Notes under the pieces: generated by a model | What the model saw: only the letters and a program-made list of their open reading frames with translations | What the model was told of the DNA's origin: nothing | Database searches by the model: none | Shown: positions 43,224-51,276 of the stretch, in pieces | Layout: each line of letters begins with the position of its first letter | How positions within the stretch are numbered: the stretch's first letter is position 1 | Position numbers and translations under genes: made by a program | From: Lachnospiraceae bacterium | Lineage (GTDB): Bacteria; Bacillota; Clostridia; Lachnospirales; Lachnospiraceae | NCBI GenBank assembly: GCA_902363835.1 | Contig: CABJBM010000002.1 | Coordinates: 62,001 to 126,000, forward strand | Reading direction: 5' to 3' | DNA length: 64,000 bases

Positions 43224-44489
43224 ATGAAAAAATACATGATGGCTGCGCAACAGGAAACCACTGCTTCCGGCTCTCTTCAGGTAGATGTAGTTTCCCAGGA
43301 AAATAACTTCCCCATCCGGGATGCGGAGATCAGCATTTCCTACAAGGGCGATCCTGAAAGTACGATCGAGCAGCTCACCACCAATTCATCCGGTCAGACG
43401 GAGCAGGTCAGTCTTGCCGCTCCTCCGGTGAACTACAGCTTAGCACCCGGCCTGATTCAGCCCTACTCGGAATACTCACTTTTCATCCGGGCCCAGGGCT
43501 TTGAGCCTGTGGCTATCTCCGGTACGGAGATTCTGGCAGATACAACAGCCATCCAGCCGGTTCGCATGATTCCGGTACAGGATCAAGTGTCTCCGGACGT
43601 TCCCATTGTTATCCCGGACCATACCCTTTATGGCGAATATCCTCCAAAAATTGCGGAAGCAGAAGTAAAGCCCGTAGCTGAAACCGGAGAAATTGTTTTA
43701 AGCCGGGTGGTTGTTCCCCAGACGATCATTGTTCATGACGGAGTTCCTACGGATCCCACGGCTCCCAATTATTACGTTCCCTATCTGGATTATATTAAAA
43801 ATGTGGCATCCAGCGAAATTTATGCCACCTGGCCCAGAGCATCCATTACTGCAAATGTATTGGCCATCATGAGTTTTACCTTAAACCGGGTCTATACGGA
43901 ATGGTACCGGAACCAGGGATATGATTTTACCATTACCTCCTCCACAGCCTTTGATCATAAATGGATTTATGGGCGGAATATTTATGAAAGCATTGCTCAG
44001 GTGGTGGACGAAATCTTTAACAGCTACTTATCCCGCCCGGGCATCAGACAGCCAATACTTACCCAATACTGTGACGGCAACAGAGTCCAGTGCCCTAACT
44101 GGATGTCTCAGTGGGGAAGCTGCACCCTTGGAGAACAGGGTTATTCCGCCATTGAAATACTGCGGCATTATTACGGAAGCGATATGTATATCAATACCGC
44201 GGAACAGGTATCCGGAGTTCCCTCTTCCTGGCCCGGCTATAACTTAACCATCGGCGCCAGCGGAGATAAGGTACGTCAGGTCCAGGAGCAGCTGGATACA
44301 ATCGCTACCGTCTATACTGCCATCCCCCGCATCAGAGCCGATGGAATCTACGGCCCGGCCACCGCTGATGCTGTCCGGCAATTTCAGTCCATTTTCGGAC
44401 TTCCGGTAACTGGCATCATTGATTTTGCCACATGGTATAGAATTTCCCACATTTATGTAGGGATCACGCGAATTGCAGAGTACTCATAA
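43224..44489 (+). CDS. SpoIID-like and peptidoglycan-binding domain protein
   Basis: A 421-residue protein with three parts. Residues about 15-115 look like a carboxypeptidase-regulatory-like beta domain (SLQVDVVSQENNFPIRDAEI, EYSLFIRAQGFEPVAI). Residues about 180-320 resemble SpoIID/LytB (VPYLDYIKNVASSEIYATWP, ITANVLAIMSFTLNRVY, QYCDGNRVQCPNWMSQWG). Residues about 340-415 are a PG_binding_1 repeat (GDKVRQVQEQL, DGIYGPATADAVRQFQ). No signal peptide is visible, which suggests action inside the mother cell or export by another route. A role in spore wall remodelling is plausible but inferred. Confidence 0.75.
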   Translation: MKKYMMAAQQETTASGSLQVDVVSQENNFPIRDAEISISYKGDPESTIEQLTTNSSGQTEQVSLAAPPVNYSLAPGLIQPYSEYSLFIRAQGFEPVAISGTEILADTTAIQPVRMIPVQDQVSPDVPIVIPDHTLYGEYPPKIAEAEVKPVAETGEIVLSRVVVPQTIIVHDGVPTDPTAPNYYVPYLDYIKNVASSEIYATWPRASITANVLAIMSFTLNRVYTEWYRNQGYDFTITSSTAFDHKWIYGRNIYESIAQVVDEIFNSYLSRPGIRQPILTQYCDGNRVQCPNWMSQWGSCTLGEQGYSAIEILRHYYGSDMYINTAEQVSGVPSSWPGYNLTIGASGDKVRQVQEQLDTIATVYTAIPRIRADGIYGPATADAVRQFQSIFGLPVTGIIDFATWYRISHIYVGITRIAEYS

Positions 44490-44494
44490 AAATC

Positions 44495-44532
44495 AGGAAG
44501 GCCCCTCATAAAAAGGGCCTTCCTTCTTTTTC
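44495..44532. terminator. bidirectional terminator between the PG-binding and DUF368 genes
   Basis: A 10-bp stem AGGAAGGCCC/GGGCCTTCCT with T tracts on both strands (TCTTTTTC and GATTTTTATG). Confidence 0.87.
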
Positions 44533-44536
44533 TGTC

Positions 44537-45439
44537 CTATCCTTCTCCCCCCAGTAAATCGGCTGCCACATATCCCAGCAAAGCCAGGGCAATTCCCCCA
44601 AGCAGCTCATAGAGCTTTACCTCTCCCCACGGCATATCCCATAGGATGACAAAAGGAGAGGAAAACACCAGGCCTATGATGACCCGGTACATTTGCCGTT
44701 CATGGCGGGTGAGAAGGCGTTCCACCATTTTTGCAAACAGAAAAACACCGATCACAAGACCTGTCACATAGGGCGCCAGCACCAATCCATTTGCCCAAAG
44801 GCTTTGAATATCAAAAGATGTGAGGGCCCTTATGCAGGCATTGTTTGTTTGCAGTATTGGTTCATAATAGCCTATCATCATCATGATCATGGATCCGCTC
44901 ACTCCGGGAATCACCATGGTGGCCGCGGCTAAGAGTCCCACCAGAAACAAGGTGAACATCCACAGCTTTCCGGAAGAAAGATAAGCGGCGCCGGAAGCCA
45001 TATTCATTCCTTCTCCGCTGCTGCCGGAGGTGATCGTTGTTTCAGCAATAAAGGTAATGAGAATGACCACACCACAGGTAATTGCTGCCGTTAATATTCC
45101 TTTTTTTCTGTCTGTCCGGTCTTTTGAAAAAGATTTTTGAAAGAGGGAGGGAAGCCCGCCGCCGATCAATCCCAAAAATGTCATTTTGGTCTGGAGCGGA
45201 TATGTATGGAACAGATATTCAAATGCCAGAGACAGAAAAATAATGCCTGCCACCGCTCCTACTCCGTATGGAAGGAGAACCCGCAGGCTTTTTAAAGGTT
45301 CCCGGAAAAGCTGTGTTACAGCATGAATGATCTTGTCGTACACTCCCATGGTAATGGCAAGCATTCCTCCGCTGATGCCGGGAAGTATATTGGCCACACC
45401 AATAATAACACCCTTTAGAAGCTCACTGATATATTCCAA
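44537..45439 (-). CDS. DUF368 family membrane protein, likely polyprenyl-phosphate transporter (PopT type)
   Basis: A 300-residue protein with about eight membrane segments. The duplicated DUF368 motifs are IGVANILPGISGGMLAI near the N-terminus and ATMVIPGVSGSMIMMMIGYYE in the middle. DUF368 proteins have been shown in other bacteria to return undecaprenyl phosphate across the membrane for cell-wall synthesis. The start is a TTG six bases after AGGAGG. Its neighbours (a SpoIID-like protein and an amidase) are also wall-related. Confidence 0.87.
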   Translation of the reverse strand: MEYISELLKGVIIGVANILPGISGGMLAITMGVYDKIIHAVTQLFREPLKSLRVLLPYGVGAVAGIIFLSLAFEYLFHTYPLQTKMTFLGLIGGGLPSLFQKSFSKDRTDRKKGILTAAITCGVVILITFIAETTITSGSSGEGMNMASGAAYLSSGKLWMFTLFLVGLLAAATMVIPGVSGSMIMMMIGYYEPILQTNNACIRALTSFDIQSLWANGLVLAPYVTGLVIGVFLFAKMVERLLTRHERQMYRVIIGLVFSSPFVILWDMPWGEVKLYELLGGIALALLGYVAADLLGGEG

Positions 45440-45536
45440 GCAATTCCTCCTGAATTTAATATGTATGGTATATCCTATGCCTTTCCGGCCGCTTCTAATA
45501 CACCTTTCCCCTGGTTCCGGCTGCTACCAGACAGCC

Positions 45537-45585
45537 AAAAAGCCGCAGGGGCGTGACTTTTTTCCAAAAGCCTGCGTCCCGCGGC
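45537..45585 (-). terminator. terminator after the amidase gene
   Basis: GCCGC-A-GGG against CCC-GCGGC with a long loop; on the minus strand the stem ends GCGGC and is followed by TTTTTGG. Confidence 0.55.
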
Positions 45586-45657
45586 CAGATGTAAAGCTGA
45601 CATTGGCAATCCCCTTTGCCCCTTGCTCATGAACACAACGCAGCAAAGGCCTTGGAT

Positions 45658-46440
45658 TCAAAATACAGCCGGTCTTTTTACCATAAATGTGGTATATCCG
45701 TACTGTCTGAGAGTCTGCTCCATGCGCACTGCATTATCAATATTGCGGAACGCTCCCACACGGACCTTATACAGCTCATCTTCATAGACGACAAAGGCCG
45801 GGAAACCCTGAGCCTTTAAAGTAGTGACCTGATCTTCCGCCAGAGTATGAACCTTGTATGCCCCTACCTGAATCTGATAATATTCAGGGCGGGTTTCCTC
45901 CTGTTCTTTCATGCTATTTAAGATTCCATCTGCAATGGCCTGGGCAATGGCATCAAAGTTCTGGTCAAACAGGTTATTATCCTCTTCATTGTCAATGAAT
46001 CCCACTTCCACCATAACCGTTGGCACCTTTGTCCGCCTGAGGATTACCAGCCCCGGACGCTCCACTGTGCCTAAATTTGTAAATCCAACTTGATTTAAGG
46101 CTTCTCCTATGTTTCTGGCCAGCATGCCCGGTACTCCTTTATCTTCAAATACAAGAACCTCTATTCCGGAACCGGTTCCTGGTACCGGCATAGCATTTCG
46201 GTGGAGGGAAATAAAAAAGTCTGCTTCCGCATCATTGGCCATGGTGGCCTTTTCAAGGGGGGTACTGTAGGTATCGTCAGTTCTTGTATACCTGACGTCA
46301 ACTCCGTTGTCTGCCAGAATTCTTCCCACAGCCAACGCAAGCCTTAAGTTATCATTTTTTTCCTGCCGTCCGCCATAGGAAGCACCTGGGTCCGCGCCGC
46401 CGTGACCGGCATCTATTACTACGATCATTCTCTCAGCCAA
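45658..46440 (-). CDS. N-acetylmuramoyl-L-alanine amidase with SPOR domain
   Basis: A 260-residue zinc amidase (Amidase_3) that cuts the peptide from muramic acid. Zinc-site motifs are IDAGHGGADPGASYGG, the conserved SLHRNAM, and VEVGFIDNEEDNN with the catalytic Glu. Residues about 190-255 form a SPOR domain (YYQIQVGAYKVHTLAEDQV) that binds denuded glycan. No signal peptide is present, which points to spore-cortex or mother-cell use. The TTG at 46440 has GGGAG eight bases upstream; the ATG at 46428 is the alternative start. Confidence 0.87.
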   Translation of the reverse strand: MAERMIVVIDAGHGGADPGASYGGRQEKNDNLRLALAVGRILADNGVDVRYTRTDDTYSTPLEKATMANDAEADFFISLHRNAMPVPGTGSGIEVLVFEDKGVPGMLARNIGEALNQVGFTNLGTVERPGLVILRRTKVPTVMVEVGFIDNEEDNNLFDQNFDAIAQAIADGILNSMKEQEETRPEYYQIQVGAYKVHTLAEDQVTTLKAQGFPAFVVYEDELYKVRVGAFRNIDNAVRMEQTLRQYGYTTFMVKRPAVF

Positions 46441-46456
46441 AAGAAAAACTCCCTTC

Positions 46457-46482
46457 ACATACTTCTATTATATAAAGTATGT
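46457..46482. promoter_or_regulatory. inverted repeat around the amidase -10 region
   Basis: ACATACTT (46457-46464) and AAGTATGT (46475-46482) are perfect inverted copies flanking a TATAAT on the minus strand (46467-46472). This is the geometry of a repressor operator. No matching -35 hexamer was found. Confidence 0.5.
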
Positions 46483-46520
46483 AAAGGAAGCCTTCCAGGT
46501 ACCATTTTTTCGTACCATAT

Positions 46521-46976
46521 TTATTCTTTTTCTCCTAATTCCGCCATTACATCCACATCTCTTGGCCCTACCAGAGTGGAAAATACAATCTGTGTGCTGG
46601 TCTTTCCGTATTTTTGAAGACGCCCAATAAAAATGTCCAGTTCCATGGTACTTGGAAAGGCCACTTTAACCAGCATGGAATAGTCTCCTGTGACGCAGTT
46701 GCATTCCAGCACATTGGGAATGGACTTCATATCCGCATAAAACTGCATCTTATCCGCCGACGGAACTTCCAGGCTTACAAATGCGGTAATATGATATCCC
46801 AGCTTTCTTGAATCCACTGCCGCATGATAACCTGTGATGATTTTTTCCCGTTCCAGCTTTTCAATTCTGGAAGAAACTGCGGGAGAAGACAGAAAGGTGA
46901 TTTCTGCTATGCTTTTTAAGGATTCCCTGGCATTCTTTTGTAATGTCTTCACTATTTTTCTATCGATGTCATCCAT
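46521..46976 (-). CDS. Lrp/AsnC family regulator
   Basis: A 151-residue regulator. Residues 1-60 hold the HTH (DDIDRKIVKTLQKNARESLK, ITFLSSPAVSSRIEKLEREKII), residues 70-145 the RAM effector-binding domain (FVSLEVPSADKMQFYADM, VTGDYSMLVKVAF). GGGAGG precedes the ATG. It lies just downstream of dapL but is separated by a terminator. Such proteins respond to amino acids. Confidence 0.9.
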   Translation of the reverse strand: MDDIDRKIVKTLQKNARESLKSIAEITFLSSPAVSSRIEKLEREKIITGYHAAVDSRKLGYHITAFVSLEVPSADKMQFYADMKSIPNVLECNCVTGDYSMLVKVAFPSTMELDIFIGRLQKYGKTSTQIVFSTLVGPRDVDVMAELGEKE

Positions 46977-46996
46977 TTTTTCCTCCCGGAAAGAAG

Positions 46997-47032
46997 AAAA
47001 GCGTCAGTACCACCAGGGTACTGAACGCTTTT
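46997..47032 (-). terminator. dapL operon terminator
   Basis: AAAAGCGT-C-AGTACC pairs with GGTACT-GA-ACGCTTTT, followed on the minus strand by CTTCTTTCC. It lies between the dapL stop and the Lrp gene. Confidence 0.75.
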
Positions 47033-47109
47033 GTTCTTTCAAATAAAACTGCACACTTATGAATCTTTCTAAAATTAATCATAAACAATCATCAAATACT
47101 TGTCAATGT

Positions 47110-48339
47110 TTATTTTTTAAGGGCTGGCATATTCTTCATCCGTTCCATGGCTTCTACCGTATTTTCGTAGGTCCCAAATGCCGTTAAACGGAAATATCCC
47201 TCGCCGCTGGGGCCGAATCCGCTTCCAGGAGTTCCCACCACACCGGCTTCCTCTAGAAGGCGGTCAAAAAACTCCCAGGAGGTCATTCCCTCGGGCACTT
47301 TTAACCAGATATAAGGCGCATTGACACCGCCGTAAACTTCACAGCCGGCTTCCTTTAACCCTGTGTAGATGACTTTCGCATTTCTCATGTAATAAGCCAC
47401 CTGTTCCTTTAACTGTGCCTTTCCCTCCGCAGAATAGACTGCAGCTCCTGCCTTCTGAACGATGTAGGGGGCTCCGTTAAATTTGGTTCCATGGCGTCTG
47501 GCCCACAGGGAGTGAAGAGAAACCCCTCCCCTTACAAGAGCCTTTGGAATAACGGTAAAGCCCAGGCGGACTCCCGTAAAGCCTGCATTTTTAGAAAAGG
47601 AACGGAATTCAATGGCACAGGTTTCGGCACCCTTAATCTCAAAGATGGAATGAGGCACATCCTCCTGGGCGATATAGGCTTCATAGGCGGCATCATAAAG
47701 GATCACCGCACCTTTGTCATTGGCATAATCCACCCATACCTTTAACTGATCCCTTGTAAGGGCCGTACCCGTAGGATTGCCTGGAACGCACAAGTAAATC
47801 AGATCCGGCGTCTCCCCGGGAAGCTCCGGCACAAAATGGTTTTCAGCCGTACAGGGCATATAGATCACATTGCTCCACTTACCGGCCTCTTCCTGGTATT
47901 CCCCTGTTCTTCCGGCCATTGCATTGGAATCCACGTAAACCGGATAAACCGGATCGCATACCGCAATTTTACAGCTTTCGTCAAAGATTTCCTGGATATT
48001 TCCGCAATCGCTCTTGGCCCCGTCGGAAACAAAGATCTCATCAGGAGATATGCTGCAGCCTCTGGCCGCGTAGTCTTCCTTTGCAATGATCTCCCTTAAA
48101 AATCCATACCCCAGATCCGGCGCATAGCCATGAAAGGTTTCCTTATTGCCCATCTCATCCACTGCTTCATGAAGAGCCTCGATTATGGCCGGTGCAATGG
48201 GCTGGGTCACATCACCGATTCCCAGACGGATGATCCTCTTATCAGGATTTGCCTGGGTATAGGCGTTTACCTTTTTTGCAATGGTGGAAAAAAGATAGCT
48301 TCCCGGAAGCTTTAAGTAATTTTCATTGATTTTAACCAT
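47110..48339 (-). CDS. dapL: LL-diaminopimelate aminotransferase
   Basis: A 409-residue fold-type I PLP enzyme that converts tetrahydrodipicolinate directly to LL-diaminopimelate. The PLP lysine lies in FRSFSKNAGFTGVRLGF, CVPGNPTGTAL and YDAAYEAYI are conserved cofactor contacts, and the N-terminal INENYLKLPGSYLFS is typical of DapL rather than other aminotransferases. AGGAGG precedes the ATG. It lies 17 bases after dapF, next step in the pathway. Confidence 0.95.
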   Translation of the reverse strand: MVKINENYLKLPGSYLFSTIAKKVNAYTQANPDKRIIRLGIGDVTQPIAPAIIEALHEAVDEMGNKETFHGYAPDLGYGFLREIIAKEDYAARGCSISPDEIFVSDGAKSDCGNIQEIFDESCKIAVCDPVYPVYVDSNAMAGRTGEYQEEAGKWSNVIYMPCTAENHFVPELPGETPDLIYLCVPGNPTGTALTRDQLKVWVDYANDKGAVILYDAAYEAYIAQEDVPHSIFEIKGAETCAIEFRSFSKNAGFTGVRLGFTVIPKALVRGGVSLHSLWARRHGTKFNGAPYIVQKAGAAVYSAEGKAQLKEQVAYYMRNAKVIYTGLKEAGCEVYGGVNAPYIWLKVPEGMTSWEFFDRLLEEAGVVGTPGSGFGPSGEGYFRLTAFGTYENTVEAMERMKNMPALKK

Positions 48340-48356
48340 ATGTTCCTCCTGTTACC

Positions 48357-49169
48357 TTAAAGATTTTTTATGTCAAATTCTCCCTCAAACACTTCCACAG
48401 CAGGCCCGGTCATGAATACATGGCCGCTTCCTTCCCGGTCCCAGTGGATGCTCAGATTGCCGCCCTTTAGTTCTACCTGGACGGTATGTGAAGTGCGGCC
48501 GCTTAAGGCGGAGGCGACTGCGCTGGCAGTGGCTCCCGTTCCGCAGGCATAAGTTTCCCCGCTGCCTCTCTCCCACACCCTCATGCGGATATAATCCCGG
48601 TTCACTACCTCTATAAATTCCGAATTGGTCCGTTCCGGAAAACGCAGGTGATTTTCAAAGGCAGGCCCAATGGCCTCCAAATCCAGGCCGTCAATGTTGT
48701 CCATGTAATAAATGGCATGGGGGTTTCCCATGGAAATGCCGATGAACTCATAGTCCTTCCCGTCAACACAAATCGGTTCAGGAACCTGACTGGTGATTTC
48801 CGGCACTCCCATGTCCACCGTGATCTGGACTGCCCTTCCATTCTCTGTCTTAACCTTTAAATGCTTGATTCCTGCACCGGTCTCCACGTCAAATTCTGTT
48901 TTTTCCACCAGACGGTGATCGTAAACATACTTTCCCACACACCGGATGCCGTTTCCGCACATCTGGCTCTCCGAGCCGTCGGCGTTAAACATCCGCATCC
49001 GGCAGTCCGCAATTTCCGACGGGCAGATAAGAATCAGCCCATCGGACCCGATGCCAAAATGGCGGTCACTGACCTTTTTTGCAAGCTCTGCCGGAGCTTC
49101 CACGGATTCTTCAAAACAGTTGATATAAACGTAATCGTTGCCGATTCCCTGCATCTTTGTAAACTTCAT
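48357..49169 (-). CDS. dapF: diaminopimelate epimerase
   Basis: A 270-residue PLP-independent epimerase that makes meso-diaminopimelate from the LL form. Both catalytic cysteines are present: SQMCGNGIRCVGKYV and TYACGTGATASAVAS. QGIGNDYVYIN opens the protein as usual. GGGAGAGAACG precedes the ATG. It is between the ANTAR gene (15-base gap) and dapL. Confidence 0.95.
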   Translation of the reverse strand: MKFTKMQGIGNDYVYINCFEESVEAPAELAKKVSDRHFGIGSDGLILICPSEIADCRMRMFNADGSESQMCGNGIRCVGKYVYDHRLVEKTEFDVETGAGIKHLKVKTENGRAVQITVDMGVPEITSQVPEPICVDGKDYEFIGISMGNPHAIYYMDNIDGLDLEAIGPAFENHLRFPERTNSEFIEVVNRDYIRMRVWERGSGETYACGTGATASAVASALSGRTSHTVQVELKGGNLSIHWDREGSGHVFMTGPAVEVFEGEFDIKNL

Positions 49170-49184
49170 CGTTCTCTCCCATAA

Positions 49185-49733
49185 CTATCGATTGATCAGA
49201 CTCATGATCATCTGAGCAGTTTCCACCATATTGGTTCCGCTGTCCATGCTGCATTTCTGGAGGTACCGGTGGGCATCCGTTTCGGACATGTGGTTCCGTT
49301 CCATTAAAAGCTCCTTTGCCTGTCTGATCAATTCATTCTCTTCCCTGCTCCGCTCTTTTGGCTGGCTTTTTAATTTTTTCCGGCTTCTGGCAAGGGATTC
49401 CACCATCATTTCCAAGGTGCTTACAAGATCCTGCACCTTTAAAGGATGACCCAGGCAGACCACCCCCTCCGGAGCCCTGCCGCTCCACTGGCTGGGTGAC
49501 ACCAAAAGAAGCATCTGCATGCCTCCCGGAAGGCATTCATAAAGCTCATAAAACACCATGTCCGCAAACCTGCAGCCGCATACTACGATTCCACTGCCCA
49601 GCTCGTCGGCGCTGTTTACCGCCTGGGCACCGGAGGTGCAGACCGCTGCTACCGAAAAGCCGTTCCTCACAAGAATATTTTTAATATTTTTTGCATCCTC
49701 TTCTCTGGAAAATGCCACTATCACATTGGTCAA
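49185..49733 (-). CDS. ANTAR-domain antitermination regulator (NitR/NasT type)
   Basis: A 182-residue protein: a receiver-like N-terminal domain (VIVAFSREEDAKNIKNIL) that lacks the usual phosphoryl-Asp surroundings, a coiled basic linker, and a C-terminal ANTAR domain (ELIRQAKELLMERNHMSETDAHRYLQ, then VETAQMIMSL). ANTAR domains bind hairpins in nascent mRNA and prevent termination. In Clostridia such regulators are found beside glnA and act on nitrogen genes. The start is a TTG with GGAGG eight bases upstream. It follows glnA by 42 bases. Confidence 0.9.
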   Translation of the reverse strand: MTNVIVAFSREEDAKNIKNILVRNGFSVAAVCTSGAQAVNSADELGSGIVVCGCRFADMVFYELYECLPGGMQMLLLVSPSQWSGRAPEGVVCLGHPLKVQDLVSTLEMMVESLARSRKKLKSQPKERSREENELIRQAKELLMERNHMSETDAHRYLQKCSMDSGTNMVETAQMIMSLINR

Positions 49734-49775
49734 ACACTCTCACCTCCAGATAACCATATCAGAAAACAGAAACCA

Positions 49776-51113
49776 TTAATATCGATACAGGTATTCTTCC
49801 ACTTCCCAATCTGTTACCTGGGCCCGGAACAGATGCCATTCGGTTTCCTTGGCTTCCAGGTATTTGGTGTAAATGTGTTCGCCCAGAACTTCTTTCATAA
49901 AACCATCCTTGCGGAAGGCCTCGATTGCTTCTCCCAGGGTCTCCGGCAGATGCTCAATGCCTTTTTCTAAAATCTCCTCCGGAAGCATGGTAAAAATGTT
50001 CCTGTCAACGCTCTCCGGTGGTGTCATCTGTTTTTCGATTCCATCAAGGCCGGCAGCCAGGCATGCAGCCAGAGCCAGATAAGGGTTGACGGCAGGATCC
50101 GGGCACCGGAGCTCGATTCTGGTCCCTGCCCCTCTGGAGGCCGGGATTCGGATCAGGGGACTTCTGTTTGCTTTGGCGGACCATGCAATGTAAACCGGAG
50201 CATCGTAACCAGGGACAAGACGCTTATAGGAATTGACCAGAGGATTGGTGAGTATGGTCATCCCTTTCATATGATAAAGAATTCCGGCTATAAACTGGTA
50301 GGCAACCTTGCTTAAGCCCAGCCCATCTGCCCCATCTTCAAACATGTTCCTGCCCTCTAAATCAGACAGGGACATGTTGATGTGCATTCCGGAGCCATTG
50401 ACTCCTGCCTTGGGCTTTGGCATAAAGGTGGCATGAAGTCCATGACGCTTGGCAATAGATTTTATCGCCATCTTAAAGGTCATAATGTTATCCGCTGTCA
50501 CCATGCCCTCCGCATATTGAAAATCGATTTCATGCTGTCCCGGCGAAATTTCATGATGGGAAGCCTCGATCATAAAGCCCATTTCTTCCAGGTTCAGCAC
50601 CATATCCCGGCGGACATTCTCAGCTAAGTCAATGGGGGCCACATCAAAATAGCTTGCCATCTCATGGGTTTCCGTTGTAGGGCGGCCCTCTTCATCCGTA
50701 TGGAAAAGGAAGAATTCACATTCCGGCCCTGCATGGAATTCAAATCCCATGTCCCTGGCTTTCTTTAACACTTTTTTAAGCACAAATCTGGGATCGCCTT
50801 CAAAAGGCGTCCTGTCCGGGCAGTATACGTCGCACATCAGCCGGGCAACCTTCCCCTGCTGGGGACGCCACGGAAATATTTCAAAGGTATCAAGATCCGG
50901 GTAAAGATACATGTCGGACTCTTCCATTCTCACAAAGCCTTCAATGGAAGAACCGTCAAACATGCAGCGGTTCTCCAGCGCCTTGCCAAGCATGTTTTTA
51001 GTAATTGCAACATTTTTCAGCATACCGAAAATATCTGTAAACTGAAGGCGGATAAATTCCACATCCTCTTCTTCTACGATCCGGAATATATCTTCTTTGC
51101 TGTACTTGCTCAT
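49776..51113 (-). CDS. glnA: glutamine synthetase type I
   Basis: A 445-residue enzyme that joins ammonia to glutamate. Conserved parts include the DGSSIEGF latch, [35 protein letters not shown] and [13 protein letters not shown]. The length fits the alpha subtype (GlnA of Firmicutes), which has no adenylylation insert. AAGGGAG precedes the ATG. A strong promoter and an intrinsic terminator lie in its leader, so expression is probably controlled by antitermination. Confidence 0.97.
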   Translation of the reverse strand: MSKYSKEDIFRIVEEEDVEFIRLQFTDIFGMLKNVAITKNMLGKALENRCMFDGSSIEGFVRMEESDMYLYPDLDTFEIFPWRPQQGKVARLMCDVYCPDRTPFEGDPRFVLKKVLKKARDMGFEFHAGPECEFFLFHTDEEGRPTTETHEMASYFDVAPIDLAENVRRDMVLNLEEMGFMIEASHHEISPGQHEIDFQYAEGMVTADNIMTFKMAIKSIAKRHGLHATFMPKPKAGVNGSGMHINMSLSDLEGRNMFEDGADGLGLSKVAYQFIAGILYHMKGMTILTNPLVNSYKRLVPGYDAPVYIAWSAKANRSPLIRIPASRGAGTRIELRCPDPAVNPYLALAACLAAGLDGIEKQMTPPESVDRNIFTMLPEEILEKGIEHLPETLGEAIEAFRKDGFMKEVLGEHIYTKYLEAKETEWHLFRAQVTDWEVEEYLYRY

Positions 51114-51138
51114 AATGCTGTCTCCCTTCTTAAGGTTA

Positions 51139-51178
51139 AAATAAAAAGCCCCGCTTTTTGAAACAGGAAAAAAGGGGC
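51139..51178 (-). terminator. leader terminator (attenuator) upstream of glnA
   Basis: On the minus strand GCCCC-TTTTT pairs with AAAAA-GC-GGGGC and is followed by TTTTTATTTT. It sits about 25 bases before the glnA start, inside the transcript. The leader between promoter and this hairpin includes a GGGG (51220-51223) that could pair with the CCCC of the stem. Confidence 0.8.
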
Positions 51179-51236
51179 AGGCAAATACAGTCTCACATCA
51201 ATGGACCATCTTCGCACCACCCCGTCATATGTGTAA

Positions 51237-51265
51237 AATATAACAGCTTCAAAAAAATTTGTCAA
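51237..51265 (-). promoter_or_regulatory. sigma-A promoter of glnA
   Basis: On the minus strand TTGACA (51260-51265), exactly 17 bases, then TATATT (51237-51242), giving a leader of about 115 bases. Confidence 0.85.
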
Positions 51266-51276
51266 TGCTTTTATTA

